A stretch of 64,000 nt of DNA from Pseudomonadota bacterium (GTDB taxonomy: Bacteria > Pseudomonadota > Gammaproteobacteria > Steroidobacterales > SZUA-146): contig JBCCHD010000013.1 in assembly GCA_039028935.1 (NCBI GenBank), positions 39,904 through 103,903 on the forward strand, in the 5' to 3' direction. The position numbers and the translations under genes are program-made. Of this stretch, positions 44,991-54,285 are shown piece by piece. The notes under the pieces were generated by a model that made no database searches, had not been told where the DNA came from, and saw only the letters and a program-made list of their open reading frames with translations. Positions within the stretch are counted from its first letter, which is position 1, and every line of letters begins with the position of its first letter.

Positions 44991-45317
44991 TCGCCAAATC
45001 GGCTTTCATCGTATGTCGCCCGGGCCGCCACGCCCACCCCACAAATCTGTCCAAATCACACCGAAATGGCGCGACCACCCCCCCTGTGCAGCACGTTGTA
45101 AACCAGGCAAATTACTCGGCGCCACAGGGGACAATCAGTAGGACAAGGGACTAGGACAAGGACGGACAAGGGACAGTCACTCGGCAGTCACTCAGGACAA
45201 TCACTCAGGACAGTCACTCAGGACACTAGGACAAGGGACGGGACGAGGGACAGTCACTCAGGACAGTCACTCAGGACAGTCATCGGCGGTGCAACGAAGC
45301 GGTAAGACGTGGCGGGC
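44991..45317. other. intergenic region containing a minisatellite
   Basis: These 327 bases separate lolD from comEC, both on the minus strand. The part near comEC (44991-45127) shows no clear promoter or gene. The rest is the tandem-repeat block. Confidence 0.5.
45141..45284. repeat. imperfect 13-bp tandem repeat (minisatellite)
   Basis: The unit GGACAGTCACTCA occurs exactly at 45208-45220, 45248-45260 and 45261-45273. Close variants lie at 45171-45183, 45184-45194 (two bases shorter), 45195-45207 and 45274-45284. Interspersed are shorter GGACAAGGGAC-type units (45141-45170 and 45221-45247). Two blocks of the 13-bp unit are thus separated by the GGACAAGG type, suggesting a higher-order duplication. 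It is noncoding, between comEC and lolD. Confidence 0.85.
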
Positions 45318-46019
45318 TTAGCTGGTGGTTTCAACCAGTTTGCCATCGATGAGCTCGACGATACGATCCATGCGCCGAGCGATGTTGAGATCATGGGTGA
45401 CCACCACGAGGGCCGTGCCTGCCGTTTGATTGAGTTCGAGCATCAAGTCGAATACGCGATCACCCGTACGGTGATCGAGATTGCCGGTCGGTTCGTCAGC
45501 AAGCACTAGATCAGGCTTCGTGACCAACGCTCGGGCGACCGCCGCTCGCTGCCGTTCCCCACCGGAAAGTTGGGAAGGTTTGTGCGTCAGTCGTTCGGCC
45601 AGCCCCACGCGAGCCAGCAGATCCTCGGCCAATCCCAGCGCCTCCTCATGCGGCATTCGCCTCACCAACAATGGCATTGCAACGTTTTCCTGCGTGGTGA
45701 ATTCGGGTAGCAAATGGTGGAACTGATAGATAAAACCCATATGCTGGTTGCGCAGCAGGCCGCGCTCAACCTCATCGAGGGTCGTCATATCCCGGCCGCC
45801 AATGGAGACGCGGCCCGAGGTGGGCAGATCAAGGCCACCCAACAATTGTAGTAACGTTGTTTTTCCCGCGCCAGACGCCCCCACAACGGCCAGTCGTTCG
45901 CCGCGTTTGAGCGCCAAATCCAGTTCGTTGAGCACCAGCAGGCGACGTGCGCCTTCTTGAAAGGCTTTTACGAGCTTGTCGCACTTAAGTACCCATTCGA
46001 TTGACGCCGTGTCATTCAT
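45318..46019 (-). CDS. lolD: lipoprotein-releasing system ATPase
   Basis: The protein is 233 residues from ATG 46019; a longer frame inside the upstream permease is rejected. Walker A is [10 protein letters not shown], signature [15 protein letters not shown], Walker [13 protein letters not shown]. The Lol-type [12 protein letters not shown] segment is present. It powers release of outer-membrane lipoproteins from the inner membrane to LolA. The start overlaps the permease stop by 8 bases, so the three genes are translationally coupled. Confidence 0.95.
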   Translation of the reverse strand: MNDTASIEWVLKCDKLVKAFQEGARRLLVLNELDLALKRGERLAVVGASGAGKTTLLQLLGGLDLPTSGRVSIGGRDMTTLDEVERGLLRNQHMGFIYQFHHLLPEFTTQENVAMPLLVRRMPHEEALGLAEDLLARVGLAERLTHKPSQLSGGERQRAAVARALVTKPDLVLADEPTGNLDHRTGDRVFDLMLELNQTAGTALVVVTHDLNIARRMDRIVELIDGKLVETTS

Positions 46020-47253
46020 GTCGCAAAGCCTCGGCTGGTTGGGTTCGGGCGCCCCGAAGCGCCGGGTAAATAGTAGAAAGCACAGCCAGCAAAAAGGCCA
46101 TGCCGGCGACCAACAACACGTCTCCAGGCAGCACGCGTGCAGGTAGATCGTTAATGAAGTAAACCGAAGGCGGCAGCAACTCGAAGCCGAGCAAACCTTC
46201 CAGCCAGTGTACAACCCGCTCGACGTTCATCGCGAGAAGTATACCGACAAGCACGCCGATCACTGTGCCGATCAGACCAATCAATGTGCCCTGGGTAACG
46301 AAGATCGCCAGAATACTCGAGGGTTTGGCACCGAGCGTTCGCAGGATTGCGATGTCCCCTTGTTTTTCCTTTACCACCATAACCAACGTCGAAATAATAT
46401 TGAACGCCGCTACCGCCACAACGAGTAATAGAATAAAAAAAAGCACACTCTTGGTGAGCTGAATGGCCTTGAAAAAATTGGCGTGCGTGGCCGTCCAGTT
46501 ATTGATGTAGAGCAATCCGCCTGCGTCTTCGGCGACCTCTCTAACCACGTCCGGCGCGTTGAATAGTTCGGTCACTTTGAGACGTAAGCCGCTCACCTCA
46601 TCCCGATAGCGATACAGTTTGCCGGCGTCTTGCATATGCACAAACGCCAGATTTCGATCGAACTCATGCATACCGATTTCAAAGGTGCCTATCAACGTAA
46701 AGGTCCGCATACGGGGCATCAGACCCACCGGAGTAACATTGGCATCGGAAATCATCAGAAGCACCTCGTCACCCACGTCCACATTGAGCTCAGCCGCCAG
46801 ACTGGCACCGAGCACGGCGCCGTATTCTCCGGGTTTGAGCAACGCCGTCACTTCCTCCAGCGGCGGCAAATCACTCACTTTGGCCTCTTCTTCAGGGACG
46901 ATGCCGCGCACCAGCGCGCCACTGAGCTGCCGACCGTTCAGAAAGATCCCCTGCCCTTCAATAAAGGGCGCTGTATCGACAACTCGTGGGTTGTCCTCGG
47001 CAACGTCGCGAACCGCTTGCCACGCGGGCAATCGACCCTCCGTACCACTGATCGTCGCGTGTGAGGCAATACTCAATATGCGCTGCCGAAGCTCAGCCTC
47101 AAACCCATTCATGACCGACATGACGATAATCAGCACCGCAACGCCGAGTGCAATGCCGGCAATCGACACGTTCGAGATAAAGTTTATAAACGATTCGTTG
47201 GCGCCAGAGCGTGTGTAGCGCCAAGCCACCTGACCCTCAAACAACTTAGTCAT
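46012..47253 (-). CDS. lolC: LolC/LolE family lipoprotein-releasing permease (second copy)
   Basis: The protein is 413 residues. An N-terminal membrane helix (about 25-48) is followed by a large periplasmic domain and three C-terminal helices in an FtsX-like fold; VMSVMNGFEAELRQRIL, VVAVAAFNIISTLVMVVKEK and the ending [12 protein letters not shown] are LolCE hallmarks. With LolD and a second permease it extracts lipoproteins from the inner membrane. It overlaps both neighbours by 8 bases. Which of the two permeases corresponds to LolC or LolE cannot be settled here; the symbol follows its position before lolD. Confidence 0.9.
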   Translation of the reverse strand: MTKLFEGQVAWRYTRSGANESFINFISNVSIAGIALGVAVLIIVMSVMNGFEAELRQRILSIASHATISGTEGRLPAWQAVRDVAEDNPRVVDTAPFIEGQGIFLNGRQLSGALVRGIVPEEEAKVSDLPPLEEVTALLKPGEYGAVLGASLAAELNVDVGDEVLLMISDANVTPVGLMPRMRTFTLIGTFEIGMHEFDRNLAFVHMQDAGKLYRYRDEVSGLRLKVTELFNAPDVVREVAEDAGGLLYINNWTATHANFFKAIQLTKSVLFFILLLVVAVAAFNIISTLVMVVKEKQGDIAILRTLGAKPSSILAIFVTQGTLIGLIGTVIGVLVGILLAMNVERVVHWLEGLLGFELLPPSVYFINDLPARVLPGDVLLVAGMAFLLAVLSTIYPALRGARTQPAEALRHE

Positions 47254-48508
47254 AGCGCAGCGCCTCGGCAGGTTGGGTGCGCGAGGCGCGCCAGGCGGGA
47301 TAGAGTGTGGATAGGCCCGCCAATAGCAGCCCGACCACGGCGATCACCACCACCTCTCCCCAGCGTACATCCGAAGGAATCTGGGTTAGATAAAACACGT
47401 TGCTGTCGATAAAATTCAGTCCCAGCCAATCCTCGAGCTTGGCGGTGATCGTCGCCGTATTGGCACCGATCAATACACCGAAAAAGACCCCTACCAATAC
47501 ACCGATCAATCCAATCAAGTTTCCTTGGACAAGAAACATGGCCAGGATACTCTTTGGCGTCGCCCCCATGGTGCGCAAGATCGCTACATCCACGCGTTTA
47601 TCGTTCACCAACATCACCTGGGTCATAATGATGTTAAATGCCGCTACGGCAACCACCAGTAGCAGAATGCAAAACACCATAATTTTTTCAATCTTGATCG
47701 CGCGAAAAAACACGCGCTGCTGAACCGTCCAATCAGTGACTGAGTAGCCATCGCCCAAACGCTCCGCCAATGTCGACGTGACGTCGGGCGCATCGAACAT
47801 ATCCGTGAGTTTTAGTCGCACACCAGTGACCGTGTTTTCGAGCTCGAAGATCGCCGCCGCGTCGTCGATGTGAACGTAGGCGAGCGTGAGCGATTGATCG
47901 GGCACGTTGCCCCGGAAAAGTCCGACCACTGAAAATCGATGCAAAAACGGCTGAACACCTGTGCCCGCGTCATTCGGTTGTGGCACGAGAATATTGATAC
48001 GACTGCCCACATCCACGCCGAGTCGTGAGGCCAAGTAGCCACCCAGCACAATGCCATTCGTGCCGGCCGTCAGATCGTCAAGACGCCCGACCACCATGTT
48101 GCGCGCCAAGTCCGACACCTGGGGCTCTAGCTGAGGATCGATACCAAACAGCGCCACACCGCTCAAATTGGCGCCGTTAACGAGCATGCCTTGGCCCTCA
48201 ACAAACGGTGCGGCACCGACAACGCGCGGATCGGCCTGAGCAGAACTAACAACCTGCTCCGGCGATTCAATTCCGTCGAGCTTCATGCCGTCGCGCTCCG
48301 CACCTACCGTCACATGCGCCGACAGGCTCACCAGTCGTTGACGCAGATCGTTACCAAATCCATTCATCACTGAAATGACAATGATGAGCGCGGCGACGCC
48401 CACCGCGATACCCACCATCGCGGCACGTGAAATAAAACCGGCAAAGTGACTCGAGCGCCGAGCCCGAAGATAGCGGCCGGCGACAAACAGCTCTAGGGAT
48501 GATTTCAT
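47246..48508 (-). CDS. lolE: LolC/LolE family lipoprotein-releasing permease (first copy)
   Basis: The protein is 420 residues, a paralogue of the next gene: VISVMNGFGNDLRQRLV, VVAVAAFNIIMTQVMLVNDK and RASRTQPAEALRYD match the same positions. Four membrane helices flank a large periplasmic domain. The two permeases would form the LolCE heterodimer. Order here is permease-permease-ATPase, whereas E. coli is lolC-lolD-lolE. A palindromic hairpin directly abuts its start codon. The C versus E label is arbitrary. Confidence 0.9.
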   Translation of the reverse strand: MKSSLELFVAGRYLRARRSSHFAGFISRAAMVGIAVGVAALIIVISVMNGFGNDLRQRLVSLSAHVTVGAERDGMKLDGIESPEQVVSSAQADPRVVGAAPFVEGQGMLVNGANLSGVALFGIDPQLEPQVSDLARNMVVGRLDDLTAGTNGIVLGGYLASRLGVDVGSRINILVPQPNDAGTGVQPFLHRFSVVGLFRGNVPDQSLTLAYVHIDDAAAIFELENTVTGVRLKLTDMFDAPDVTSTLAERLGDGYSVTDWTVQQRVFFRAIKIEKIMVFCILLLVVAVAAFNIIMTQVMLVNDKRVDVAILRTMGATPKSILAMFLVQGNLIGLIGVLVGVFFGVLIGANTATITAKLEDWLGLNFIDSNVFYLTQIPSDVRWGEVVVIAVVGLLLAGLSTLYPAWRASRTQPAEALRYD

Positions 48509-48532
48509 GGGGGTATTCTAATGAATATCCCC
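48509..48532 (-). promoter_or_regulatory. hairpin/palindrome abutting the start codon of the first lol permease
   Basis: GGGGGTATTC-TAAT-GAATATCCCC (plus strand) is a 10-bp inverted repeat with one mismatch and a 4-base loop, ending at the base before the ATG. In the mRNA it would put any ribosome-binding sequence in or upstream of a stem; as DNA it could be an operator. Confidence 0.5.
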
Positions 48533-48978
48533 ACCATTCCCTACCCGCATTGCGCAGTATTTTCATCGCGCGCCATGGCGTGTAGCGCCCTGATGGCGGG
48601 GTTCGGGTCGGTCACCACGGCTCGGCCGACAATCGCGCGCTTTATCGACCTCAATCAAGGCATTGAATATCGGTGTTAAACGGTCGGTGCGCAACGCGCC
48701 CTGTTCCCACATTCTAACGCCAGCGGTCATTCACTCGCCGCTTGGCATCCCAAATCCAACAACGCCAGCAGACTCACCCGCAGGCGCGTGACCCACACAA
48801 CCGCTACCGCGAACGTGTTTGCGCGTCAAGAGGTGAGGAAATGGCCCACCGCGTTCGACGGCTTGGCGTGCATATCGTTGGTATGGCAGCAATTATTGCG
48901 ACGCACCAGATTTAGCCGTTTTCGTGGCTCGGATTCCTTGCTATAGAAATGAGACGCACCGCTTTGGGGAGTACCATT
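48533..48978. other. divergent intergenic region between lol operon and the small exported protein gene
   Basis: About 446 bases with no convincing gene. Near its right end TATAGA (about 48941-48946) could be a -10 for the plus-strand gene, but no good -35 is visible. Confidence 0.3.
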
Positions 48979-49332
48979 TTGAACGTCAAACTGCCGATCG
49001 TCACTCTGTTGCTGGCCTTGCTGGTCGTGCCCACATTGGCCCACTCATTGAGCCAACGACTAACCGTCGATGAACACGCAAGCGGCGCGCAAGCGACGGT
49101 TGTAGAATCGACGGCACCCAGTGCCATCATCACACAATCGAATCCTGCTCAAGCCGGCGCACAACCGGCAAGAGGTATGACCATGGCGCAGGTTGAGAGT
49201 CGCTTCGGCATCCCGGATGTGCGCCGTGCGCCCGTTGGAAATCCACCCATCACCCGTTGGGAATACCCAAGTTTTGTGGTGTATTTCGAATATCGTCACG
49301 TTATCCATTCGGTGAACAAGGTCTCGCGCTAA
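48979..49332 (+). CDS. small exported protein, BamE/SmpA-like fold suspected
   Basis: The product is 117 residues from a TTG at 48979 that has GGGGAG 8 bases upstream; an in-frame ATG at 48949 is the alternative. A signal peptide ends near AHS (about residue 22). The conserved part GMTMAQVESRFGIPDVRRAP, then ITRWEYPSFVVYFEYRHVIH, is found in many gammaproteobacterial hypothetical proteins. It resembles the start of the BamE/OmlA fold (GMTxxQVxxxFGxP). It probably sits in the periplasm. Its role is unknown. It precedes mfd in the same direction by about 230 bases. Confidence 0.7.
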   Translation: MNVKLPIVTLLLALLVVPTLAHSLSQRLTVDEHASGAQATVVESTAPSAIITQSNPAQAGAQPARGMTMAQVESRFGIPDVRRAPVGNPPITRWEYPSFVVYFEYRHVIHSVNKVSR

Positions 49333-49566
49333 CTCGCCTACGCCCTGATCCCGATTCACAGGCAGAGCACGAGGCGCCCTCTGTGCTGTCCGGCCGACTG
49401 CCCCCCTTTGCGACGATCTGCCGACTCTCGCCTGGGCTACGTAACCCACGTTAGGCACCAACCGGCCGGTCGTCGTCGGGCTTCCCCGCACTGCCCGCGA
49501 GTGCAATAATGCGCAGCCTTTGCCGTCTCGGCCGCTCGCGCATATCGGCGCGTCAGGTCTTTGTCC

Positions 49567-52500
49567 ATGACTTCACACGCCCGCCCAACGCACCCACCAG
49601 AACTGAGCCACCGCACTACCTGGTCGGGATTGCGAGGTTGCGCACTGGCATTGGCGCTGTCTCACGCCGCGCGGCGTCTGGATGGCCCGCTCGTCGTGTT
49701 CACCGACACCGCCCGGGATAGCGATCGACTGGTGCAGGAGCTGCGCTTTTTCCTTCAAGATGCGCTACCCGTGCACGAGTTTCCGGATTGGGAGACACTG
49801 CCCTACGACGGCTTTTCACCGCCCCAAGGTATCGTCTCCGATCGGCTCGCGACGTTGGCCTCACTAGAAACCCTTCGTCGGGGCATCATTGTCACCCGCT
49901 TGAGCACGACGTCAGTGCGATTACCGCCCACCGACTACGTGTATGGATCCACCTTTCTTTTCTCACCGGGCGACCAACTCGATATGCAGGCGCTGCGCCG
50001 TCGTTTGACAGACGCGGGGTACTACGCGACTAGCCAAGTGAATGAGCACGGTGAGTTTGCGATCCGTGGTTCGCTGTTCGATATTTTCCCGGCAGGCAGC
50101 CCGCAACCGGTACGCGTTGACTTATTTGACGACGAGATCGAATCGCTCCGCTATTTCAATCCGGAGACTCAACGAAGTGGCGACTCACTGTCCTCGCTAC
50201 GTCTGCTTCCGGCTCGAGAATACCCACTAGACGAAGCTGGTGTTACGCGTTTTCGTCAATCGTTTCGGCGACGTTTCGAAGGCAACCCCACCGATGCGGT
50301 GATCTATCAGCACATTTCCGATGGTATTAGTGCGGCCGGTGCTGAACAGTATTTGCCCTTGTTCTTCGAGCGTACCGCCACGTTTTTCGACTTCATCCCC
50401 GCCGGCGCCGTGCTCGCGATGCCGGCGGATGCGACCGACAGCCTTAGCCAAGGGTGGCACGACCTCGACAATCGCTATGAACAGCTTCGCTATGATCGCA
50501 CTCGACCGCTCATGGCTCCGGACGAACTGTCCCTTTCGCCTGACGATTGGCAAGCCCAAAGCGATCGGTTCGCACAGCTGGCGATCAAACCGTTCAAAGA
50601 TTCTGGCGAGAGCGTGGTCTTCAATACCGGCACTCTGCCCGAATTGAGCATCAGTGCTGAAGATCACCACAGCGGACGTTTGGTCGAGTTTATCGATCGT
50701 TTTGACGGTCGAGTACTGATCGTTGCCGAAAGCCCGGGACGACGCGAAACGATACGCGCGTTGTTGCGCGACCATTCGTTGACCCCTCGCCAAGTGCCAA
50801 CTTGGGATGCGTTTTTCGAGAGCGGCCACGCGTTGGCGCTCACCGAGGCGCCGATTCAGGAGGGCATGCTACTGCCTGACTCGCGCGTCGCGGTCATCGC
50901 GGAGAACCAGCTGTTCGGCCATAGCGCGACACGTCGCGCGCGGCGCTCGGCCAAGAATAAAGACCCAAACGCGATCATTCGCAATCTCAACGAGCTCGAC
51001 ATTGGCGCGCCCGTTGTGCACGAACTACACGGGGTCGGGCGTTATCAGGGCTTATCCCTTCTCGAGATTGGCGGTGAGAAGAACGAATTCCTTACGATTG
51101 AATACGCAGGCAGCGACAAACTCTATGTACCGGTACATGCGCTTCACTTTGTTACGCGTTACTTGGGTGGACCGCCCGAAACCGCACCCTTGCATAAGCT
51201 TGGTAGCGACCAATGGGATAAAGCGCGCCGCAAAGCCATGCGCCGCATTCGTGATGTCGCCGCTGATCTTCTTGATTTGTATGCCAAGCGCGCAGCGAGA
51301 ACCGGTCAAAGTTTTGCGCTCGACGAAGCGGACTATCGGCAGTTTTCTGCCGGCTTTCCGTTCGAACTTACGCCCGATCAGGATGCAGCGATTGACGCGG
51401 TGATCGGTGATATGACGTCACTTCAGTCGATGGATCGCTTGGTCTGTGGTGATGTTGGTTTCGGTAAAACCGAGGTCGCTTTGCGCGCGGCGTTTGTGTG
51501 TGTCAATCAGGGGAAGCAAGTCGCATTGCTGGTACCGACCACTCTGCTCGCCGAACAGCATGGCAAGAACTTCGAGGACCGCTTTGCCGACTGGCCGGTA
51601 CGCGTAGAAGTGCTGTCTCGCTTCAAGAGTCGCAAGGACAGTCGGAATATCCTCGACGATCTTCAGCGCGGCAAAATCGACATTATCATCGGCACGCACA
51701 AACTGCTCCAGACCGACGTCCAGTTCAGTGACCTTGGGCTTGTCATCGTCGACGAAGAGCAGCGCTTTGGCGTGCGCCATAAAGAGCAACTCAAGGCACT
51801 GCGTGCCGAAGTCGATTTGCTCACACTGACCGCCACGCCCATCCCGCGAACACTGAACATGGCGCTGGGTGGCATTCGCGAACTGTCGCTGATCACCACC
51901 CCGCCTACCGATCGTTTATCGATCAAGACTTTTGTCAACCAGTGGAACGACCAGCTGATTCGCGAGGCGTGCTTGCGTGAAATTAATCGAGGCGGACAGA
52001 TTTACTTTGTGCACAATTCGGTACGGGACATCGAAAAAATCGCCGCACAACTCGAAGCGTTGATTCCCGAAGCCAGCATCGAAATCGGGCACGGGCAAAT
52101 GAAAGAGCGCGACCTGGAGCGTGTGATGCTGGACTTCTATCATCGACGGTTCAATTTACTTCTTTGCACAACCATCATCGAAAGCGGCATTGATGTGCCC
52201 ACCGCGAATACCATCATCATCAATCGGGCTGACCGGTTTGGCTTGGCACAGCTGCACCAAATGCGCGGCCGTGTGGGGCGCTCCAGCCATCGCGCATACG
52301 CCTATTTGATCGCGCCACCGGTACGAGCACTGACGCCAGATGCCGTCAAACGACTCGAGGCGATCGAATCACTTGAAGACTTGGGTGCCGGCTTTACGCT
52401 CGCGACGCATGATCTTGAAATCCGCGGCGCCGGCGAACTTCTCGGCGACGACCAAAGCGGCCAAATTCATCAAATTGGTTTTACGCTGTACATGGAGCTT

Positions 52501-53010
52501 CTCGAACGTGCGGTGCAGTCTCTTAAACAAGGGCACGAGCCGGATCTGGGCGACCTGCCGGCGCGAGGGTCGGAAATCGAACTACACGAACCGGCGTTAA
52601 TCCCTGACGACTTTATTCCCGATGTGCACACTCGCCTGATTCTGTATAAGCGCATCACGAGCGCCGAAAACGCCGAGGAGCTGCGCGAACTGCATGTGGA
52701 AATGATCGATCGCTTTGGCTTGTTGCCGACGCCAACGCAATTGCTGTTTGAGATCGCCGCGCTGCGTCAGATCGCGCAGCGCGCGCATATCGCCAAAATC
52801 GACTGCAGTGATGCAGGCGGTCGTCTCGTGTTTTCCGCCCAGGCGAAGCTTGACCCGGCTGTGTTGATCAGCCTAGTTCAATCCCATCCGCAAACGTATC
52901 GCCTCGTCGACGAGCACACGTTACGCTTCAGCCAACCGCTCGAGTCGGTGGATGACCGATTGTCATTTCTTAAGGAATTGGCACAACGATTTGTCGACGC
53001 GATGGACTAG
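49567..53010 (+). CDS. mfd: transcription-repair coupling factor
   Basis: The protein is 1147 residues from ATG 49567 (a TTG two codons earlier is possible), the same size as E. coli Mfd. The UvrB-homology region comes first. The RNA-polymerase-interaction domain follows near residues 475-550 (HGVGRYQGL). The RecG-like translocase has Walker A GDVGFGKTEVALRAAF, DEEQRFGV, TATPIPRTLNMAL, and motif VI QMRGRVGRSSHRAYAYL. The C-terminal TRCF domain closes the protein. It removes stalled RNA polymerase from DNA lesions and recruits UvrA. Confidence 0.96.
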   Translation: MTSHARPTHPPELSHRTTWSGLRGCALALALSHAARRLDGPLVVFTDTARDSDRLVQELRFFLQDALPVHEFPDWETLPYDGFSPPQGIVSDRLATLASLETLRRGIIVTRLSTTSVRLPPTDYVYGSTFLFSPGDQLDMQALRRRLTDAGYYATSQVNEHGEFAIRGSLFDIFPAGSPQPVRVDLFDDEIESLRYFNPETQRSGDSLSSLRLLPAREYPLDEAGVTRFRQSFRRRFEGNPTDAVIYQHISDGISAAGAEQYLPLFFERTATFFDFIPAGAVLAMPADATDSLSQGWHDLDNRYEQLRYDRTRPLMAPDELSLSPDDWQAQSDRFAQLAIKPFKDSGESVVFNTGTLPELSISAEDHHSGRLVEFIDRFDGRVLIVAESPGRRETIRALLRDHSLTPRQVPTWDAFFESGHALALTEAPIQEGMLLPDSRVAVIAENQLFGHSATRRARRSAKNKDPNAIIRNLNELDIGAPVVHELHGVGRYQGLSLLEIGGEKNEFLTIEYAGSDKLYVPVHALHFVTRYLGGPPETAPLHKLGSDQWDKARRKAMRRIRDVAADLLDLYAKRAARTGQSFALDEADYRQFSAGFPFELTPDQDAAIDAVIGDMTSLQSMDRLVCGDVGFGKTEVALRAAFVCVNQGKQVALLVPTTLLAEQHGKNFEDRFADWPVRVEVLSRFKSRKDSRNILDDLQRGKIDIIIGTHKLLQTDVQFSDLGLVIVDEEQRFGVRHKEQLKALRAEVDLLTLTATPIPRTLNMALGGIRELSLITTPPTDRLSIKTFVNQWNDQLIREACLREINRGGQIYFVHNSVRDIEKIAAQLEALIPEASIEIGHGQMKERDLERVMLDFYHRRFNLLLCTTIIESGIDVPTANTIIINRADRFGLAQLHQMRGRVGRSSHRAYAYLIAPPVRALTPDAVKRLEAIESLEDLGAGFTLATHDLEIRGAGELLGDDQSGQIHQIGFTLYMELLERAVQSLKQGHEPDLGDLPARGSEIELHEPALIPDDFIPDVHTRLILYKRITSAENAEELRELHVEMIDRFGLLPTPTQLLFEIAALRQIAQRAHIAKIDCSDAGGRLVFSAQAKLDPAVLISLVQSHPQTYRLVDEHTLRFSQPLESVDDRLSFLKELAQRFVDAMD

Positions 53011-53195
53011 CTTTGCGCGTCCAACTGGCACCGCACACGCACAAGGCCTGTCAACGCCAACCGGGCCACTCGCCGCATGCCGGCCACTCAATGCGCTAGG
53101 TAGGGAAACATCCACACACGGACTGATTCTCCCGGCCGCAAAGCCGCCACTGGGGTATACTGGTCGTTCATGCGAAACCGTCCGGAAAATGTGGA

Positions 53196-53741
53196 ATGTT
53201 GAAACGCTTATCGCTATCGATCATCTGTGTTCTCACCCTTGCCGTAGGCGGCCAGGAACCCGACTCACCGCCGGATTACCAGGTGGAACTGTTGCTGGTC
53301 CGGAACCTCAATCCGAATGTCGGCACAGAGGTGTTTCCACTCGATATTGAGATCACAGATGAGGCATCGACGGACGACGAGCGACCGGTCGAACCTTTTG
53401 CGGCCCTCACAGCGGACGCGCTGACACTTACCGACATGGTGCCGAAAATCGCGCGTTCGAGAAACTTTCGCGTGGTCGGCCACACCGGCTGGACACAGCC
53501 TGGCTATACACGGGAAGAGGCCAAACGTAAATTGGTGCTGACGTCGGCGCAGACCGGCGAAGCGGTTTCCGGCAGCGCCACCCTGTCACGAGAACGGTAT
53601 TTGCGTCTGGCCTTTGATCTGACATTGTTGGTCGATGGGCAGTCGCACCGATTACAAACCCAGCGCCGAATGATCAGTCGACAAGTGCACTATTTCGACC
53701 ATCCTTATTTCGGGGTTATCGCGAAAATTACCCCGCTATAG
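53196..53741 (+). CDS. csiV: CsiV family periplasmic protein
   Basis: The protein is 181 residues with a signal peptide (about 1-19). The mature part has the PF10972-type pattern: YQVELLLVRN near the start, RNFRVVGHTGWTQPGYT in the middle and LSRERYLRLAFDLTLL then RQVHYFDHPYFGVIAKITPL at the end. CsiV of Vibrio cholerae binds peptidoglycan and affects D-amino-acid sensitivity. The position right after mfd matches other Gammaproteobacteria. Its end overlaps the convergent hpt gene by 14 bases. Confidence 0.85.
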   Translation: MLKRLSLSIICVLTLAVGGQEPDSPPDYQVELLLVRNLNPNVGTEVFPLDIEITDEASTDDERPVEPFAALTADALTLTDMVPKIARSRNFRVVGHTGWTQPGYTREEAKRKLVLTSAQTGEAVSGSATLSRERYLRLAFDLTLLVDGQSHRLQTQRRMISRQVHYFDHPYFGVIAKITPL

Positions 53742-54285
53742 CATGCAGGTCCGGCAAATGGCGCAGCCCACCGTGGTAGTCCAACCCACAGCCAAACACA
53801 AAACGATCGGGCACCTCCACGCCGACAAAATCGGGGCGACAGGCGGTGACCACGCGGTCATGGCGTTTACGGGCCAGCACCACCGTCATGACGTCAGCGG
53901 CCAACCCGGTTAACGCCTCAATAATCGCTTCTAACGTCTTACCCTGGTCAAATATGTCGTCGATGACGACGACGGTCTGTCCCGCAAGCCGATCCGATGG
54001 CGGAATTTTCCAAGCCAATGCGCCACCTGTGGTCTCATGACCATAGCGACTGGTTTGTACCGCATCCAGCGCGTGCACCGTGCGCAGGTGGCGAAGAATA
54101 CCCGCCGTAGGAATCATGCCGCCCATCAGCACGGGCACCACCACAGGCTGCCGACCGCCGAGTCGTTGATCAATATCGGCGGCCAGCCGCTGATAGGTCT
54201 GCTCGATGTGCGCCGCGTCGTACAACACGTCGGATTGGGCGACTACGGTGGAAAAATCCACCCCGGATAGACCACTAAGCGTCAC
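53728..54285 (-). CDS. hpt: hypoxanthine-guanine phosphoribosyltransferase
   Basis: The enzyme is 185 residues. The PRPP-binding loop is VVVIDDIFDQGKTL; the PVLMGGMIPTAGIL and YGHETTGG regions fit the purine phosphoribosyltransferase fold. It salvages hypoxanthine and/or guanine to nucleotides. It is the last gene of a tightly overlapping minus-strand run (rlmD, YkuD protein, nagZ, hpt), overlapping nagZ by 11 bases. The base specificity cannot be fixed from sequence alone. Confidence 0.88.
   Translation of the reverse strand: MTLSGLSGVDFSTVVAQSDVLYDAAHIEQTYQRLAADIDQRLGGRQPVVVPVLMGGMIPTAGILRHLRTVHALDAVQTSRYGHETTGGALAWKIPPSDRLAGQTVVVIDDIFDQGKTLEAIIEALTGLAADVMTVVLARKRHDRVVTACRPDFVGVEVPDRFVFGCGLDYHGGLRHLPDLHAIAG

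Noticed and set aside
45141..45284. CRISPR array
   Set aside because: Repeat units are 10-13 bp, directly adjacent, without unique spacers of constant length, and no cas genes are nearby.
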